A DNA stretch of 58,747 bases from Globisporangium splendens (lineage: Eukaryota > Oomycota > Peronosporomycetes > Pythiales > Pythiaceae), in the NCBI GenBank assembly GCA_006386115.1, contig VFIW01000176.1, positions 1 through 58,747 on the forward strand, in the 5' to 3' direction. Positions 11,086 through 21,347 of the stretch are shown in pieces. The notes beneath the pieces were generated by a model, which was not told the DNA's origin, ran no database searches, and worked only from the letters and a program-made list of their open reading frames with translations. The translations under genes were made by a program, and so were the position numbers. Position 1 is the first letter of the stretch. The number at the start of each line of letters is the position of its first letter.

Positions 11086-12250
11086 CTTACATAATTGTCC
11101 ATTTTTGATATTTACTGCACGTTCTGTTACAATGTTGATTTTCCTTACCAATTTGGGTCTGATGGACAAAACTTACTTCATGTTGAAATCCATAAACACA
11201 TGCGAGGAATCTGAGGTCTGGAAGACACACCAGCTAAACTGGGACTGCGGATGGCTCAGTGTTTCAAGCTTTTCGGTATGTCGTGCCGATAGGGAGGAAT
11301 AGAAGCGGAGTTCTGCTTGTGGTGTTCACTCGATCGAAATTTATAGAAGCTTCGTGCAATTGTTCTCACGATCGCGATGGAGCGAGGCAAATTCATATCT
11401 TGTTAATACCGACAGGCTGGCAGGAAGCCGAGGGAATGAATGCATGCGACCCATTTAGGTGGTTGACAGCAAAAAGCTTCTCCGTCGCTGACGTAGGATT
11501 CCTCCCACTCCCTCCTACTTGCTTGAATGCTTGCTTGCTGGGTCATATGTGAGGGAGAATGGGGCATTGACACGTCTATGTTTGCCCCGGTCCTCACGTT
11601 GAAGCGCGTGTGTGCGACGGGCTATTCGATGGGCTTCATCCCGGGCCAAACGGGTGCAATTACTCTCTCAGCACGCCAGTCTCGGTCCTTTCTGCTGACG
11701 CCACCCTTTTTGCATTGAAATGAACGAGCGACCCAAGATTCTTTCTTTATGACAGCATGACGGTGAGGTTGGGAGGCTGGTTCGCACGTAGCTTCTCAGG
11801 TATGCGCATCCGAAGTCCATCGGAAGCTGGCTGCGCATGGCACTTGCGCTCTGGGTTGCTGATCTGCTCGACCAATACAGAGCACCCAGCTTGGATAAGT
11901 AGGTACAGAGCAGGATATGTGAGCGCAATGCACCTCTACAGGAAGGGGTTTTCGAAATCCTACCTATCCATACGCACGGTAGAGAGGGAGGTGGACACAA
12001 AGAAAGCGAAATGTGCCCTTCCCTCCTGTTCAGGCTGGTGCACTTGCACATCAGCTCGCGCTTGCAAACCTCTGTGCTTCGGACACTGGCATGCACTCTC
12101 CGCGTCACTTGAAATCAACGCGGTGGTTGCTTGCTCGGCAGTGTGACTGTACAGTCCACGCGTTTTATCGCAGTAGTTTTGTCTCATGTATGAAATAGGA
12201 CGTGTTGCATCCGTGCTGCACATTCGACTTTTTGAGCAGCCTGTGCGCAC
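11086..12250. other. intergenic, nothing recognised
   Basis: About 1.2 kb between the HSF gene and a doubtful small ORF. ORFs here are short and compositionally random. No RNA gene or repeat was seen. Confidence 0.4.
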
Positions 12251-12574
12251 ATGGGAAGGAACAAAATGCAGTACGTCGGTCCTGAAACACTGACGCGCCT
12301 TTTTTCTGTCATAGAGACCACAAATGTTGAAGAATGGGAGGCGGATTACAACCGTGAAGATGACGCTCAGTTATTGCGGATTCGCTCCTCTGTGAGACGG
12401 ATCCACAATGTCAAAAGGACATCAACATTGATCCGATACTATCCGGATGTGAACACCGCTGAAAAACATGCTCGAAGGGAAGCACACAACGAGAGGGGTC
12501 AGTGCGTAGAGAGTGCAAGCGTTGGTGAACATTACAATCACGACCTTAAAAAGGCAATGAGGGACGACAGTTGA
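12251..12574 (+). CDS. hypothetical 107-residue protein
   Basis: A single open frame starting MGRNKMQYVGPETLTRLFSV and ending DLKKAMRDDS. Composition is charged and plausible for a soluble protein, with helix-like segments (NVEEWEADYNREDDAQLLRI). I recognise no domain and see no flanking exons. It lies close to and converges on the 3' end of the Myb/SANT-like gene. It could be a relic of a longer gene. Confidence 0.25.
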   Translation: MGRNKMQYVGPETLTRLFSVIETTNVEEWEADYNREDDAQLLRIRSSVRRIHNVKRTSTLIRYYPDVNTAEKHARREAHNERGQCVESASVGEHYNHDLKKAMRDDS

Positions 12575-12725
12575 ATCTACCACCTGCACCATTGCCTTGT
12601 CCCAACCCTCGCCACACCGAAACTTAAACGCGACGAACCTCTTACTCACAGCTCTGGCAACAATAACAACAACTTCCAAAAAGGAGAAACGAAAAACAAA
12701 CTCGAACTGTCGCCACTAAACACTG

Positions 12726-13933
12726 CTATCCGCTCGCATTGTTTGCATTCGACTCGCGAATGAAATGCTGAATGAGGTCATGGTACCCTCGTGCCATGTC
12801 TGCGGTTGCTCGGGTGCTCTGCTCGAGAGACTTGGCGATCGACAGAAGCACCTGCCGCTGTTCTTGCACGACGCTCTCACTGGCTCGTGAGATCTCGGTT
12901 TCCCGATATTTGTCGGCTTGGACTTGGAAAACCCCTACCAGCTCCTGGAAGCCGCGCGCCATGCCTGCTGCTGCTGTCGAACACTGCTCCACGGATTTGG
13001 TCAGCGATTCCTGCCGCTCACGTTGTGTTAGCGGCGAGTCACCATTGGACGCCGACATCTTCTTCGTTTTCCTCCTATTGGGCTGTCCTTCGTTGTCGGA
13101 AAGTTCCTCCTGGTCGCGATTCCTTTTCAACGGTGATCTGAGAGGCTCATCAGTGCTAGCCGCCTCCGTCATGTCACCTCCTCCATCGTTCTCTTCACGC
13201 TCTTGAGTGCTACGCTCAATTTCTAAAATATCCGCTTCGACCGGTTCTGCTCCACGGAAATCTTCATGCAACAATTGCCGAATACGCTTGGCATTGCGCG
13301 CGCCGATAATGTTTCTGTATGGAACATCACAGAGAATGATCGCCATCTTCTCAGCAAAGGGCCATGGAAGTTTGCCTTTGAAGACGTGCGCTTTTGGCCG
13401 CTTCGCTTTGATCTCAGACCACCACTCGTCGGACAGTCCTTGCCCGTCTTGACAAAACCCTAGTCATAGGAATCGAAGCCTTTGTGAGCGATCACATTCG
13501 ACAGCACAGCCATTTTCCACCGCAATTGCAATTACACAAGGTACCTGGTTGCGCTTCTAGCCACTTATACAGCGCGTACTCGATGCGCATATTCTTAAAC
13601 TTGACGGAGACTTGACTCTCTATACATCGCGTAGGAGAAGAACATTCTTGCTTTCAGTGACAACTCCCATGATGCTGGTCATCTACAACGAGAGCGAAAA
13701 AGCGTACCTGTCCAGGGACTGTCGCGGTCGTACGCGGACTTGTTCAGGGCGCGCGTAAGCTCATCGCGCGCTGCGACCTTGAGCAGCACACCGCTTGTCG
13801 TTACGTTCTGCGGCATGGTCCGCAGATGCAGATAGATGTCCAGCAGCAGCATCGTCTCAGCCTCCGTGAACAGCACCATTTCGTTCAGCCCCTGTTCAAA
13901 ATGACTCACCCACTTCGAAACAGGAAGCAGCAC
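12726..13933 (-). CDS. Myb/SANT-like DNA-binding protein (three exons)
   Basis: Exons 13933 (or 13879)-13708, 13610-13545 and 13459-12726; GT-AG introns of 97 and 85 nt, all phase 1. Joining them rebuilds one Myb/SANT-like domain: FTEAETMLLLDIYLHL, then SPWTVSVKFKNMRIEYALYK, then a PGFCQDGQGLSDEWWSEIKA block ending in KAHVFKGKLPW. The C-terminal half holds an acidic/basic linker with a likely nuclear signal (NRRKTKK) and two related helical segments: SVEQCSTAAAGMARGFQELV and SLEQSTRATADMARGYHDLI. Proteins of this type occur as plant L10-interacting Myb-like proteins and as accessory or domesticated proteins of Harbinger-type transposons. A DNA-binding role is inferred. About 323 residues from the second Met, which starts directly at the domain; 341 from the first. 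Confidence 0.72.
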
Positions 13934-14467
13934 AGGTACAGCCAGACCTCTCCAATTCGATATTCAATGTTCACTCTTTGCAGGATTAATGAGATGAATA
14001 TATCCTAACCGACACAGACAAATTTGACACTCGGTCTTTTTTGTTGCATCGCCAAACAACATCTTGCATTCGAACCACAGCGACGGCTGTTTATTTCTGC
14101 ACTCTCCATTCGATAGAAATGTGACTCGTTGTACTTTTTCCACCAATCACCGCAGCTCGTCACTGACAACCAGCTGCGCAAAAGCCTTCTCATGTGTGCT
14201 CGGCGCTGTCGCTCTGAGGCGAGAAGCGACAACGAGCACATGCCCAGCACTGAGCGAAGGCGCCAAGAAGGCATTAAAGTGGTCCTCTGAGCCCTGCGCT
14301 TTGCATGTTCGCATGCTTAAGGACATCTTGCTCGCTTTAGACGCAGCATAATGTACCTCACTGAAAAACTAAATCAAATCGGCAGCAGTTCTTTATTCGT
14401 TGCAGCTTCTTGCACGAGAACGCTAAAAGCAGAAACGTTGCCTGTTTTCATCGTGTAGAGCTAGCAC
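13934..14467. other. intergenic, nothing recognised
   Basis: This region is the upstream side of the Myb/SANT-like gene and the 3' side of the giant lectin gene. Two overlapping antiparallel ORFs (about 14064-14351 + and 14274-14005 -) show no motif and are not called. Confidence 0.4.
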
Positions 14468-17400
14468 CTAAGACTGCGTCCGTTGGCAGGAATACCCGTT
14501 GAGTGCGCCTGTGGAGCCCACTGGACACTTGACGCATTTCATGCCCGTATAGTACTCGTCGTTGGCACAACACACAGGATCAGCAGTGATACCGACGGCT
14601 TCCGTCGCAGCGCTCGCCATCGTGGACGCACTCGTGCTTGCGACGCGAACGATCTTGAGAAGCACGACTACATTCAGATCCACTGTGTCAGCACCATTCA
14701 CACTGGGAAGTGCGACGTTGTACCCTTTTCCTGTATTTCCTCCGCCATCACGCGGCATGGAGATCTCCCATTGTGAAAAGAGGCTCGGTAAGAGATCGGT
14801 GCGTGACACCTCACTGTCTTCGTAAACGCAAAGACGTGATGTGTCGTCGCTCTTGACACACTTGGCGATCTGGTGGTAGGGATTCATGATCTCGCTCGTG
14901 GCTGGACACGCTGGTTCATTGATAGACGCTGAGAACTGCAGCCTGGTTGATGGGAGAACGAAAGTCTTGTTGTTCCTGGCGTTAAGCTGTTGCGTCATGC
15001 TAATATCGACGGTGGAGACCATGGTGAAGGGGTTTAGACTTGTCGAAGAGGAATCGTTTATCGTGACTGGCCACATGATCTGCATCGACTGAATGTAGGC
15101 GCCGGCGAGGCTCGTTTCAGTCTCGGTGGGGATGACCCATTTGTATTGCTTCAGCCACCCGATGTCGTCTACCGGTAGTGAAAACAACACCTTCTTTCCC
15201 AAGAGCAGACTCTCCAGGTCAAGGTACGGACCTGACAGTATGTTGGTGTCGTCGCTGGAGCGAGACGGCTTCGTCGGCAGGTACGCAACTAACGATGTGG
15301 ACTTGTACGTCGGAGGCTGATACGCGCGCATCAACTGGATGTCTTCTGGTGTGTAATATTTGGAACTCCCGCACATGGATGGCGCGGTACCGCCGAGTTT
15401 GTACTCGTAAAACTTGCAAAACTGGAGTGCGGCTTGTTGAACCTTGTACTGCATGAAGAGCTTGGTGAGTCCAGCATAAGCCATCGCATAAATCGGTTTG
15501 AACGTCGAAGCAGCGGATTGAAGCCGACGCCCGCTTGGCAACTTTTTTATGTCACTCAGAAGCCTGCTTGCAGACCATGCTTGTGACGCAGCTTGAACGT
15601 CTTTGCCCAGTTCTTCGTATTGTCTTGACAGTTGGCCGAACATGCTCACAAGCTTCGAGAACACTCGTGACGCTCTTTCCGTGAGTTCTTTCACAGCAGA
15701 ACGGTCTTTGGGTGCCATAGTGTCTATTGTGAAGATCATCATTACTCGCGCCGACTCTTGGATGTCAAGAAAGGTCTTTTGCACAAATGGCATCTCGTAC
15801 TCGTCGTAGAGTGCAGTCAGGTAGTTTTCAATTCTCGTGCGTTCAGATGCTGTTAAACTTGAATCGCTTTCTCCAAGTACGTCTTCAATATCTGATGAGA
15901 ACGATTCCCCGAGCGACTCTTTGAGCGTCTCAATTGGCTTCGTTACTGAGCGAACAACCGAACATGAGGCTGCAAATCGGCTTACCGAAAGGTCATTGTT
16001 CCACAATGGCAATCTGCTCAATTGCGAGATCGCGGTGTTCATAGAGTTCAATTGCGGCTGGATTTCAAGTTCAGCTCTTGGATCTTCGATCAGGGCTCCG
16101 ACTGGATTCACCAGTTCTACGGCCGACCGAACAGCATACATGCAATGACGCATTGCAGTTGCAACCAAAGCTGCACCTTTGTCTTCAATTTCTTCGTCAT
16201 CAACTAGCTCATCGATGAGATCGATATCCTCCTCCAGTTGAGAATCTTCAGTGACCACTAGAAAAGCGTTGTGTGACTTTGTGAGACTGCTTAGAAGTCT
16301 CACATTTTCAGGCTTGAGCACATCACCAACGTCCTTAAACCCAGTCTTGATCCCTCTCATGATCGTGCTTGTGCTCGATGCAACTTTGGACTCCAACTTG
16401 GCCGCGTTCGTATTGATCACGGTCGTGAGCTGACGCCTCGACTCGTCCACTTTGTCCCGCGTCTTCTGACCTTCCTCGCCGATTTTGTTGTACAGCTTGT
16501 CCGTGGATTGGTCAATTTTGGTTCGAATAGCCTGACTTTCTTCCCCGATCTTGTTGTACAACTTGCTAGTTGACTCGTCGATCTTGCCACGAATTGCTTG
16601 ACCTTCTTCGCCAATTTTGTTGTACAACTGGCTTGTCGCGTCGTTCACCAACTTCCGCGTCGCTTGAGCCTCGGCACCGATCTGCGTTGACAGTTTCTGC
16701 GTATTTTCATTGATCGTGTTCTGCAGTGCTCTGGCCTCATCGTCCATCTTTTCGTACAGGAGTTGTGTGTTGTCGGCAATCTCCTGTCGAATAACGTCGG
16801 CAGCAGCGCCGATAGTGTCTTCCAACTCGCGTGTGCCAGCTTCAATCGTTGCCTGCAATGCTCGCCCTTCGTCACCCATCTTCTCGTACAAAGCCTGCGT
16901 ACTCGCAGCGATATCCGCGCGGATGGACGCCGACTCAGTGGCGACAGTAGCTTGAATCTTTTCGCTCTCTTCCTGCACCTTCTGTCCAATTTGGTTTGCT
17001 GCGTCCTGGATCGTCGTGATAATCTCGAACTGCTTGCTCTCGCCGTCGATCACATCAAGTCGCTTGCGAACGTCCACTTCAGCAACATCAACCAGCGAAA
17101 CTGTGCGCGCGCGTCGAGACTTTTCAAACACGATCACCTGGCGGAGTCCCGAGTGGAAATCCTGCAGCTTGCATACGGAAAACTCGGGATTGTTTGGGTT
17201 GTTGCACAGCAGCGGCAGAACAGATTCGCCGAAGACGCCCAGGTCGCTGGTTGTAGAATTGCTGAGTGGGTCCACGTATACAACCATACCATCGACGTTT
17301 CGGTCAGCAATGAGTGTGTTGATCGCGCTGAAATGCGCAGCCGAGACCTGGTCGCTCAGAAACGTGAAGTACGGCAAAAGTGCGACCATTGCATTCGAGT

Positions 17401-20113
17401 ATTGAGTGAAGACGGTGTAAAGCATCAGGAATGATCCAGGCGTCGCCGTTGTAAGCAAATTCTTCACTGAGTAAATCTGCAGCTCGACGGAGTTAAAGAG
17501 CAGGCGCACTGCAGTAGTGGTCCACAAATCATCGCCTTGAGCGGCGCTGGACCCAAACACCGCAGCAAACTTCTCTGCCAGTGACAGAATCTCGCCTGTC
17601 ACTTTCCCGACGGCCATGATGCGTCGTTGTAGCTCGGCACGTGCGTTCGTGAGTGTGTGGAACTTGATAAGCAAGCATGTCCTGAATGCTGGGAAGCGTG
17701 TGCACACACGCGGTAGAATCTGGGTCGCCAGAGTATTCATGTCGCTGCTGCGACCGTCAAAGTACGCTTCGAGGGTTTGCACTCGGGACGAGTACACGAT
17801 CCGCTGGATCTCGAGGCGCCGCGCATCGTAGAATTGATCGCTAAAAGCAGTGAAGAATGGACCCCATGCCGCACTGCTCATTTCTTCGGTCGTGAAGTAG
17901 GACCATAGCGTTAGGATCATCATCAGCTCGCTATTGGACGTTGTGCGAAGCAAGTCTTTTGGCGGATACAGCGTGATAGGACGGACGGCACCAAAGATAG
18001 CGAGCTGCACGAACGACTGCCATACAGTCGCATCTACTGGACTTCCCGACGCCAGACCCTCATGAAAAATCTGCATGAACGTATCCGCTTTTGATAGCAC
18101 CTCCAGTGTGACGAGCTCGTTTGTCTTGCGTGAGGCATTGGTACTGGTCGCGATCTCGTCCAACAGATCCTGACGGGCAAGAATCAAGCCAGGAAAATAC
18201 GTGGCGGAGCACACGGCAAGTCTCGGTCTCGCAGTGCACAACGGTTGTACCACCTGCGCGAACCAGCTCATGTCCGACGACGACACAAAAGCATTGAGTC
18301 CGTTGAGGTCGTTGTTAGAGAGATGACTACGGAGAGCATCGTTGATAGAAGTGGCGATGTGGTCACTCACGAAGCCTAGCAGTGCGGAATCAAGCGGAAG
18401 AACCGCGAGCTGTAGCTGCAGGTTCGCCATACGCAAGTAGTTGACAACGCCGATGAGCCGCTCGCTCGTAGGTTTGCTGCTGATGTTGAGCCAGTCGGTA
18501 ATCTTTAGATGCAACTCAGCGTCGCGCTCTCGTACTTTGCACATGAGCTCGCTTAGGTCGAACAATGCGAGCACGCCATTCGTCCGCGCACTGAGTTTGC
18601 CCACAATCTCGCCTTCAGTCAATAATCTAGCGTCAGTGCCCAGCACTGCAGAGAGACTTTCAAGTACGACGCTTGTGTAGTAGTTGTACTCTTCTCGCGG
18701 ACTGCTCAGGGTTGTCGGCACCAAAGCCTTCACGTCTTTCTTGGACCAAAAAAGCGTGTCGCGCAGGAATTGGAGATCGTTTGGACGCTGCGAACGTTGA
18801 CTGCAGAAGCTCCGCTGCGCGTCGGCGCGCGAATAGCTGGCCAAGATGTCCGAGAAATCACGAGCGCGCAAAACTTGGTTCTCAAGAGCCTTCAGCGTGA
18901 CGGCGCCGCAAGTCTGCGCAGAAAACTTGATGTTCTCCCATCCCGTGACGTTGACGGTGGTGAACGTGAGGCATTTGTCAGGCTGCGCCACGGACGCCAC
19001 TGTCCCAGTCGCAGCGTTCCAGCTCCATTGCTGGTTCGGCTTGCCATTACACGAGTTGCACGTGACGCGTCCGCTTTCTGTCGTGGATAGGTCGATACAC
19101 TGCTCACCGGCAAGCTTCATGGTCTTGGCGCTGGTGATTTCCCACCACATGTCGACATTTCTCGAACACGGCGCAATGTGCACATCCTTGGTCGCTCGGT
19201 TCACCGTGACGCAGTTGTTGCCAGTGTAGATGCCAGGTGCTTGGATCATCGTACGCCTCAAGTTCCGGTCACGCGCCGAGAGCAACACATTAGCGTTGAA
19301 CACTTGCGCCTTTGGTAACGGCGATCCGCACACCACGAGCACAGGCGCGTAGTTTGTAAAGTCAAGACAACGCGAAGGTTGAGCCGATGGAGTGACTTTA
19401 CCTGACACCGAGTCTAGTAGCCACTTTTGCGCACTCGACCCGCTGCACTTGACCACAGAGACTCTTGCCAGACTCACTTCGTCGTACTCTAAGCAGCTGT
19501 CTGCGTTGCGGATTTCGTCGTCAAACGAGTATGCCCAGAGTTGGCTGCTGCCGCCGTGACAGGAGAGCGTCGTGGCTGCAGTCCCTCCAGCAAAGTTAAG
19601 ACACACTCCGTTCGCGCTCAGCACGTCACTTGTGTCAGCGACCAGCACCGACGATTGGAATACTTGAGATAGCGTTCCGGGGCTACACGCTTGCAGTGTC
19701 GCCGCACCACCCTCGGTGGAGTTCGCAGTGAGGCACCTGCCAAACTTGGCATACCCGGTCGCTGCAAGAGATCCATCGTATCTAGCGCGCCATTGCTGAG
19801 TCGCAGCGTTCGTAACGCATGGCACCGCTCTTACCGAGTTATCCTCGAAAAACTGAAGGCACTCGTCAGCATTTCCAGAGCCAATACGTAGAGTATGACG
19901 ATCGACAAAGTCGAATAGTTGGTCGTCGCTGCCAGAGCACCAGGAACTCATCAAGGTCGACGTATCGCTACGCACTTGAAGACAGTTGTTGCCGTTGGCA
20001 CTCAGACCATGTTGCAGGATATCGAATCCAAAGACTGGTGCTGGATTCGTGATTGCCAACGCAAAAACGGACGCTAGAGCCACTTGCGCGCACGCTGCGC
20101 TGCTGGTCTTCAT
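14468..20113 (-). CDS. giant secreted ricin-type lectin / coiled-coil protein
   Basis: 1881 residues in one exon. A signal peptide lies at about residues 1-29 (hydrophobic VALASVFALAI, then PAPVFGF). Three ricin-type beta-trefoil carbohydrate-binding regions follow at about 33-150, 150-275 and 285-410, seen from repeated Cys-spaced subdomains with QxW-type motifs (TQQW, SQLW, AQKW, NQQW). A long helical region without a recognised family spans about 415-1050. Eight consecutive 22-residue repeats occupy 1060-1235. Another helical region follows, then a Cys-rich tail (CCANDEYYTGMKCVKCPVGS) like an EGF/TNFR-type module. No catalytic (A-chain-like) domain is visible, so this is a lectin and not evidence for a toxin. 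Cell-surface or extracellular adhesion is inferred. No membrane anchor is apparent after the signal peptide. The start is the first Met and is followed directly by the signal peptide. Confidence 0.85.
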   Translation of the reverse strand: MKTSSAACAQVALASVFALAITNPAPVFGFDILQHGLSANGNNCLQVRSDTSTLMSSWCSGSDDQLFDFVDRHTLRIGSGNADECLQFFEDNSVRAVPCVTNAATQQWRARYDGSLAATGYAKFGRCLTANSTEGGAATLQACSPGTLSQVFQSSVLVADTSDVLSANGVCLNFAGGTAATTLSCHGGSSQLWAYSFDDEIRNADSCLEYDEVSLARVSVVKCSGSSAQKWLLDSVSGKVTPSAQPSRCLDFTNYAPVLVVCGSPLPKAQVFNANVLLSARDRNLRRTMIQAPGIYTGNNCVTVNRATKDVHIAPCSRNVDMWWEITSAKTMKLAGEQCIDLSTTESGRVTCNSCNGKPNQQWSWNAATGTVASVAQPDKCLTFTTVNVTGWENIKFSAQTCGAVTLKALENQVLRARDFSDILASYSRADAQRSFCSQRSQRPNDLQFLRDTLFWSKKDVKALVPTTLSSPREEYNYYTSVVLESLSAVLGTDARLLTEGEIVGKLSARTNGVLALFDLSELMCKVRERDAELHLKITDWLNISSKPTSERLIGVVNYLRMANLQLQLAVLPLDSALLGFVSDHIATSINDALRSHLSNNDLNGLNAFVSSSDMSWFAQVVQPLCTARPRLAVCSATYFPGLILARQDLLDEIATSTNASRKTNELVTLEVLSKADTFMQIFHEGLASGSPVDATVWQSFVQLAIFGAVRPITLYPPKDLLRTTSNSELMMILTLWSYFTTEEMSSAAWGPFFTAFSDQFYDARRLEIQRIVYSSRVQTLEAYFDGRSSDMNTLATQILPRVCTRFPAFRTCLLIKFHTLTNARAELQRRIMAVGKVTGEILSLAEKFAAVFGSSAAQGDDLWTTTAVRLLFNSVELQIYSVKNLLTTATPGSFLMLYTVFTQYSNAMVALLPYFTFLSDQVSAAHFSAINTLIADRNVDGMVVYVDPLSNSTTSDLGVFGESVLPLLCNNPNNPEFSVCKLQDFHSGLRQVIVFEKSRRARTVSLVDVAEVDVRKRLDVIDGESKQFEIITTIQDAANQIGQKVQEESEKIQATVATESASIRADIAASTQALYEKMGDEGRALQATIEAGTRELEDTIGAAADVIRQEIADNTQLLYEKMDDEARALQNTINENTQKLSTQIGAEAQATRKLVNDATSQLYNKIGEEGQAIRGKIDESTSKLYNKIGEESQAIRTKIDQSTDKLYNKIGEEGQKTRDKVDESRRQLTTVINTNAAKLESKVASSTSTIMRGIKTGFKDVGDVLKPENVRLLSSLTKSHNAFLVVTEDSQLEEDIDLIDELVDDEEIEDKGAALVATAMRHCMYAVRSAVELVNPVGALIEDPRAELEIQPQLNSMNTAISQLSRLPLWNNDLSVSRFAASCSVVRSVTKPIETLKESLGESFSSDIEDVLGESDSSLTASERTRIENYLTALYDEYEMPFVQKTFLDIQESARVMMIFTIDTMAPKDRSAVKELTERASRVFSKLVSMFGQLSRQYEELGKDVQAASQAWSASRLLSDIKKLPSGRRLQSAASTFKPIYAMAYAGLTKLFMQYKVQQAALQFCKFYEYKLGGTAPSMCGSSKYYTPEDIQLMRAYQPPTYKSTSLVAYLPTKPSRSSDDTNILSGPYLDLESLLLGKKVLFSLPVDDIGWLKQYKWVIPTETETSLAGAYIQSMQIMWPVTINDSSSTSLNPFTMVSTVDISMTQQLNARNNKTFVLPSTRLQFSASINEPACPATSEIMNPYHQIAKCVKSDDTSRLCVYEDSEVSRTDLLPSLFSQWEISMPRDGGGNTGKGYNVALPSVNGADTVDLNVVVLLKIVRVASTSASTMASAATEAVGITADPVCCANDEYYTGMKCVKCPVGSTGALNGYSCQRTQS
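16409..16936 (-). repeat. eight 66-nt (22-residue) coding repeats
   Basis: These encode residues about 1060-1235 of the giant lectin. Each unit is exactly 22 residues, with the pattern E-x-A-x-R-x-x-I-x-x-x-T-x-x-L-Y-x-K-I-G-E; units such as EGQAIRGKIDESTSKLYNKI and ESQAIRTKIDQSTDKLYNKI are nearly identical. A 22-residue period equals two hendecads and predicts a right-handed or straight coiled coil or a long amphipathic helix. Confidence 0.9.
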
Positions 20114-21347
20114 ACTCCTGAATGACGTCTGCGAACCTCGTGTGCTGTTGGTATCGACAACAGCGAGGTCAAGGTCTAGAGAACTTGGAATTCGGGGGCT
20201 TCGACAGACGGCGGCGAAATCCAGAATGAAAGAGCGAACTCAACCGCTGTGGATTCACCTAGAAGTGCATCTGTGGTTCACGCAAGTTTCTGTCAACATA
20301 CAGAAGGTTGTACCTTCACAGGTGCACTCTGTCAAAACATACCTTGGCCGCGCAGACAACACATCCATATCTCCAGTTGAATCAGAACTTCAACTCGAAC
20401 AACACCCAGTGTTTCGATCGCAATGAAGGAAGCCGTTGAAAGACGCCCCGATTGCGGGCCATCGTCCTTTTCCCTACTCCATCTCTGGGCACACTGTCAT
20501 TCACAGATGCGCTCACGCTGCTGCAGCGCTTTCTTTGTTGGCGCCGTTCGCACCAGACAGTGCACAGCGTGTTGCCATCAACCAGATGAGCGAGGGTATT
20601 TGCTGAAGGCGCAAAGCAATCGACTTGTGCCGAAATTGGCTTGTCTCTTCTGCATCAGTCGAAAATGTCGAAAACAAACATTGGCAGCATCACTAAACCA
20701 CATTGTTGTCGACCTGGTCACACTGGCAAATAAAACCTCAATTAAATGATAAACCGCGGTTTTATTTCGAGCTGAGTCGTGGAGATCAGCGATATGCCAT
20801 CATCATCATGACCGTCGTCTACCTGCTTGAGGGCATCTTGCGCTTTTTCATCAGCACGAACGTTGGATTCGGTGGCCTCTCTTTCTAGATTCCTGTAAAA
20901 GAACAGAATGCCGGTGTGCATGCACCAGAAAACACACAACAGCTGAAGTAAAAAGACATCATGACGGGAAGATGAACTTCTTTCTTGGTCTCGCATCTCT
21001 TCGAGTCACAGCTGTCGTAGTCCAGCAAGTTGTTTGTGCAGGGTGCTGTTCCCATCGAAGTTCGTTCTGCTGCTTGTATCAGTGCTGTAGAGGCGAATGG
21101 CACAAGCACTCTTAAAGGGCACCCGACAAGACCACCGAGGTTCCCGTTGCGATATTTTGTTGTGTCCCCGTGCTGTCAAGTGACCAATTTGAAAGCGTGT
21201 TGCAAGGCAGCAAGTGCACACAGTTTCAAATGACGCATTTCATGGTTGAATCACATTCGTAAAGCATTCTTGTCTCCAGTCACAATAATTTACCTGGGTA
21301 CTCTGTGCGTTTGTTTATTTCTCTTTTGCTTAACGGACCAGGCTGCG
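20114..21347. other. intergenic between the two large genes
   Basis: About 1.2 kb, containing the promoter of the lectin gene and the 3' side of the kinase gene. A minus-strand ORF at 20996-20742 has a hydrophobic segment and an acidic tail (VDDGHDDDGISLIST) after a possible acceptor TTTTACAG, but I could not find a matching upstream exon. It is not called. Confidence 0.4.

Noticed and set aside
14468..20113. Reading the ricin-type domains as evidence for a ribosome-inactivating toxin
   Set aside because: Only lectin (B-type) trefoils are present; no N-glycosidase domain is visible anywhere in the protein.
20742..20996. Minus-strand 84-codon frame with a hydrophobic segment and acidic tail
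   Set aside because: A plausible acceptor precedes it, but no upstream exon with matching phase was found; no family recognised.
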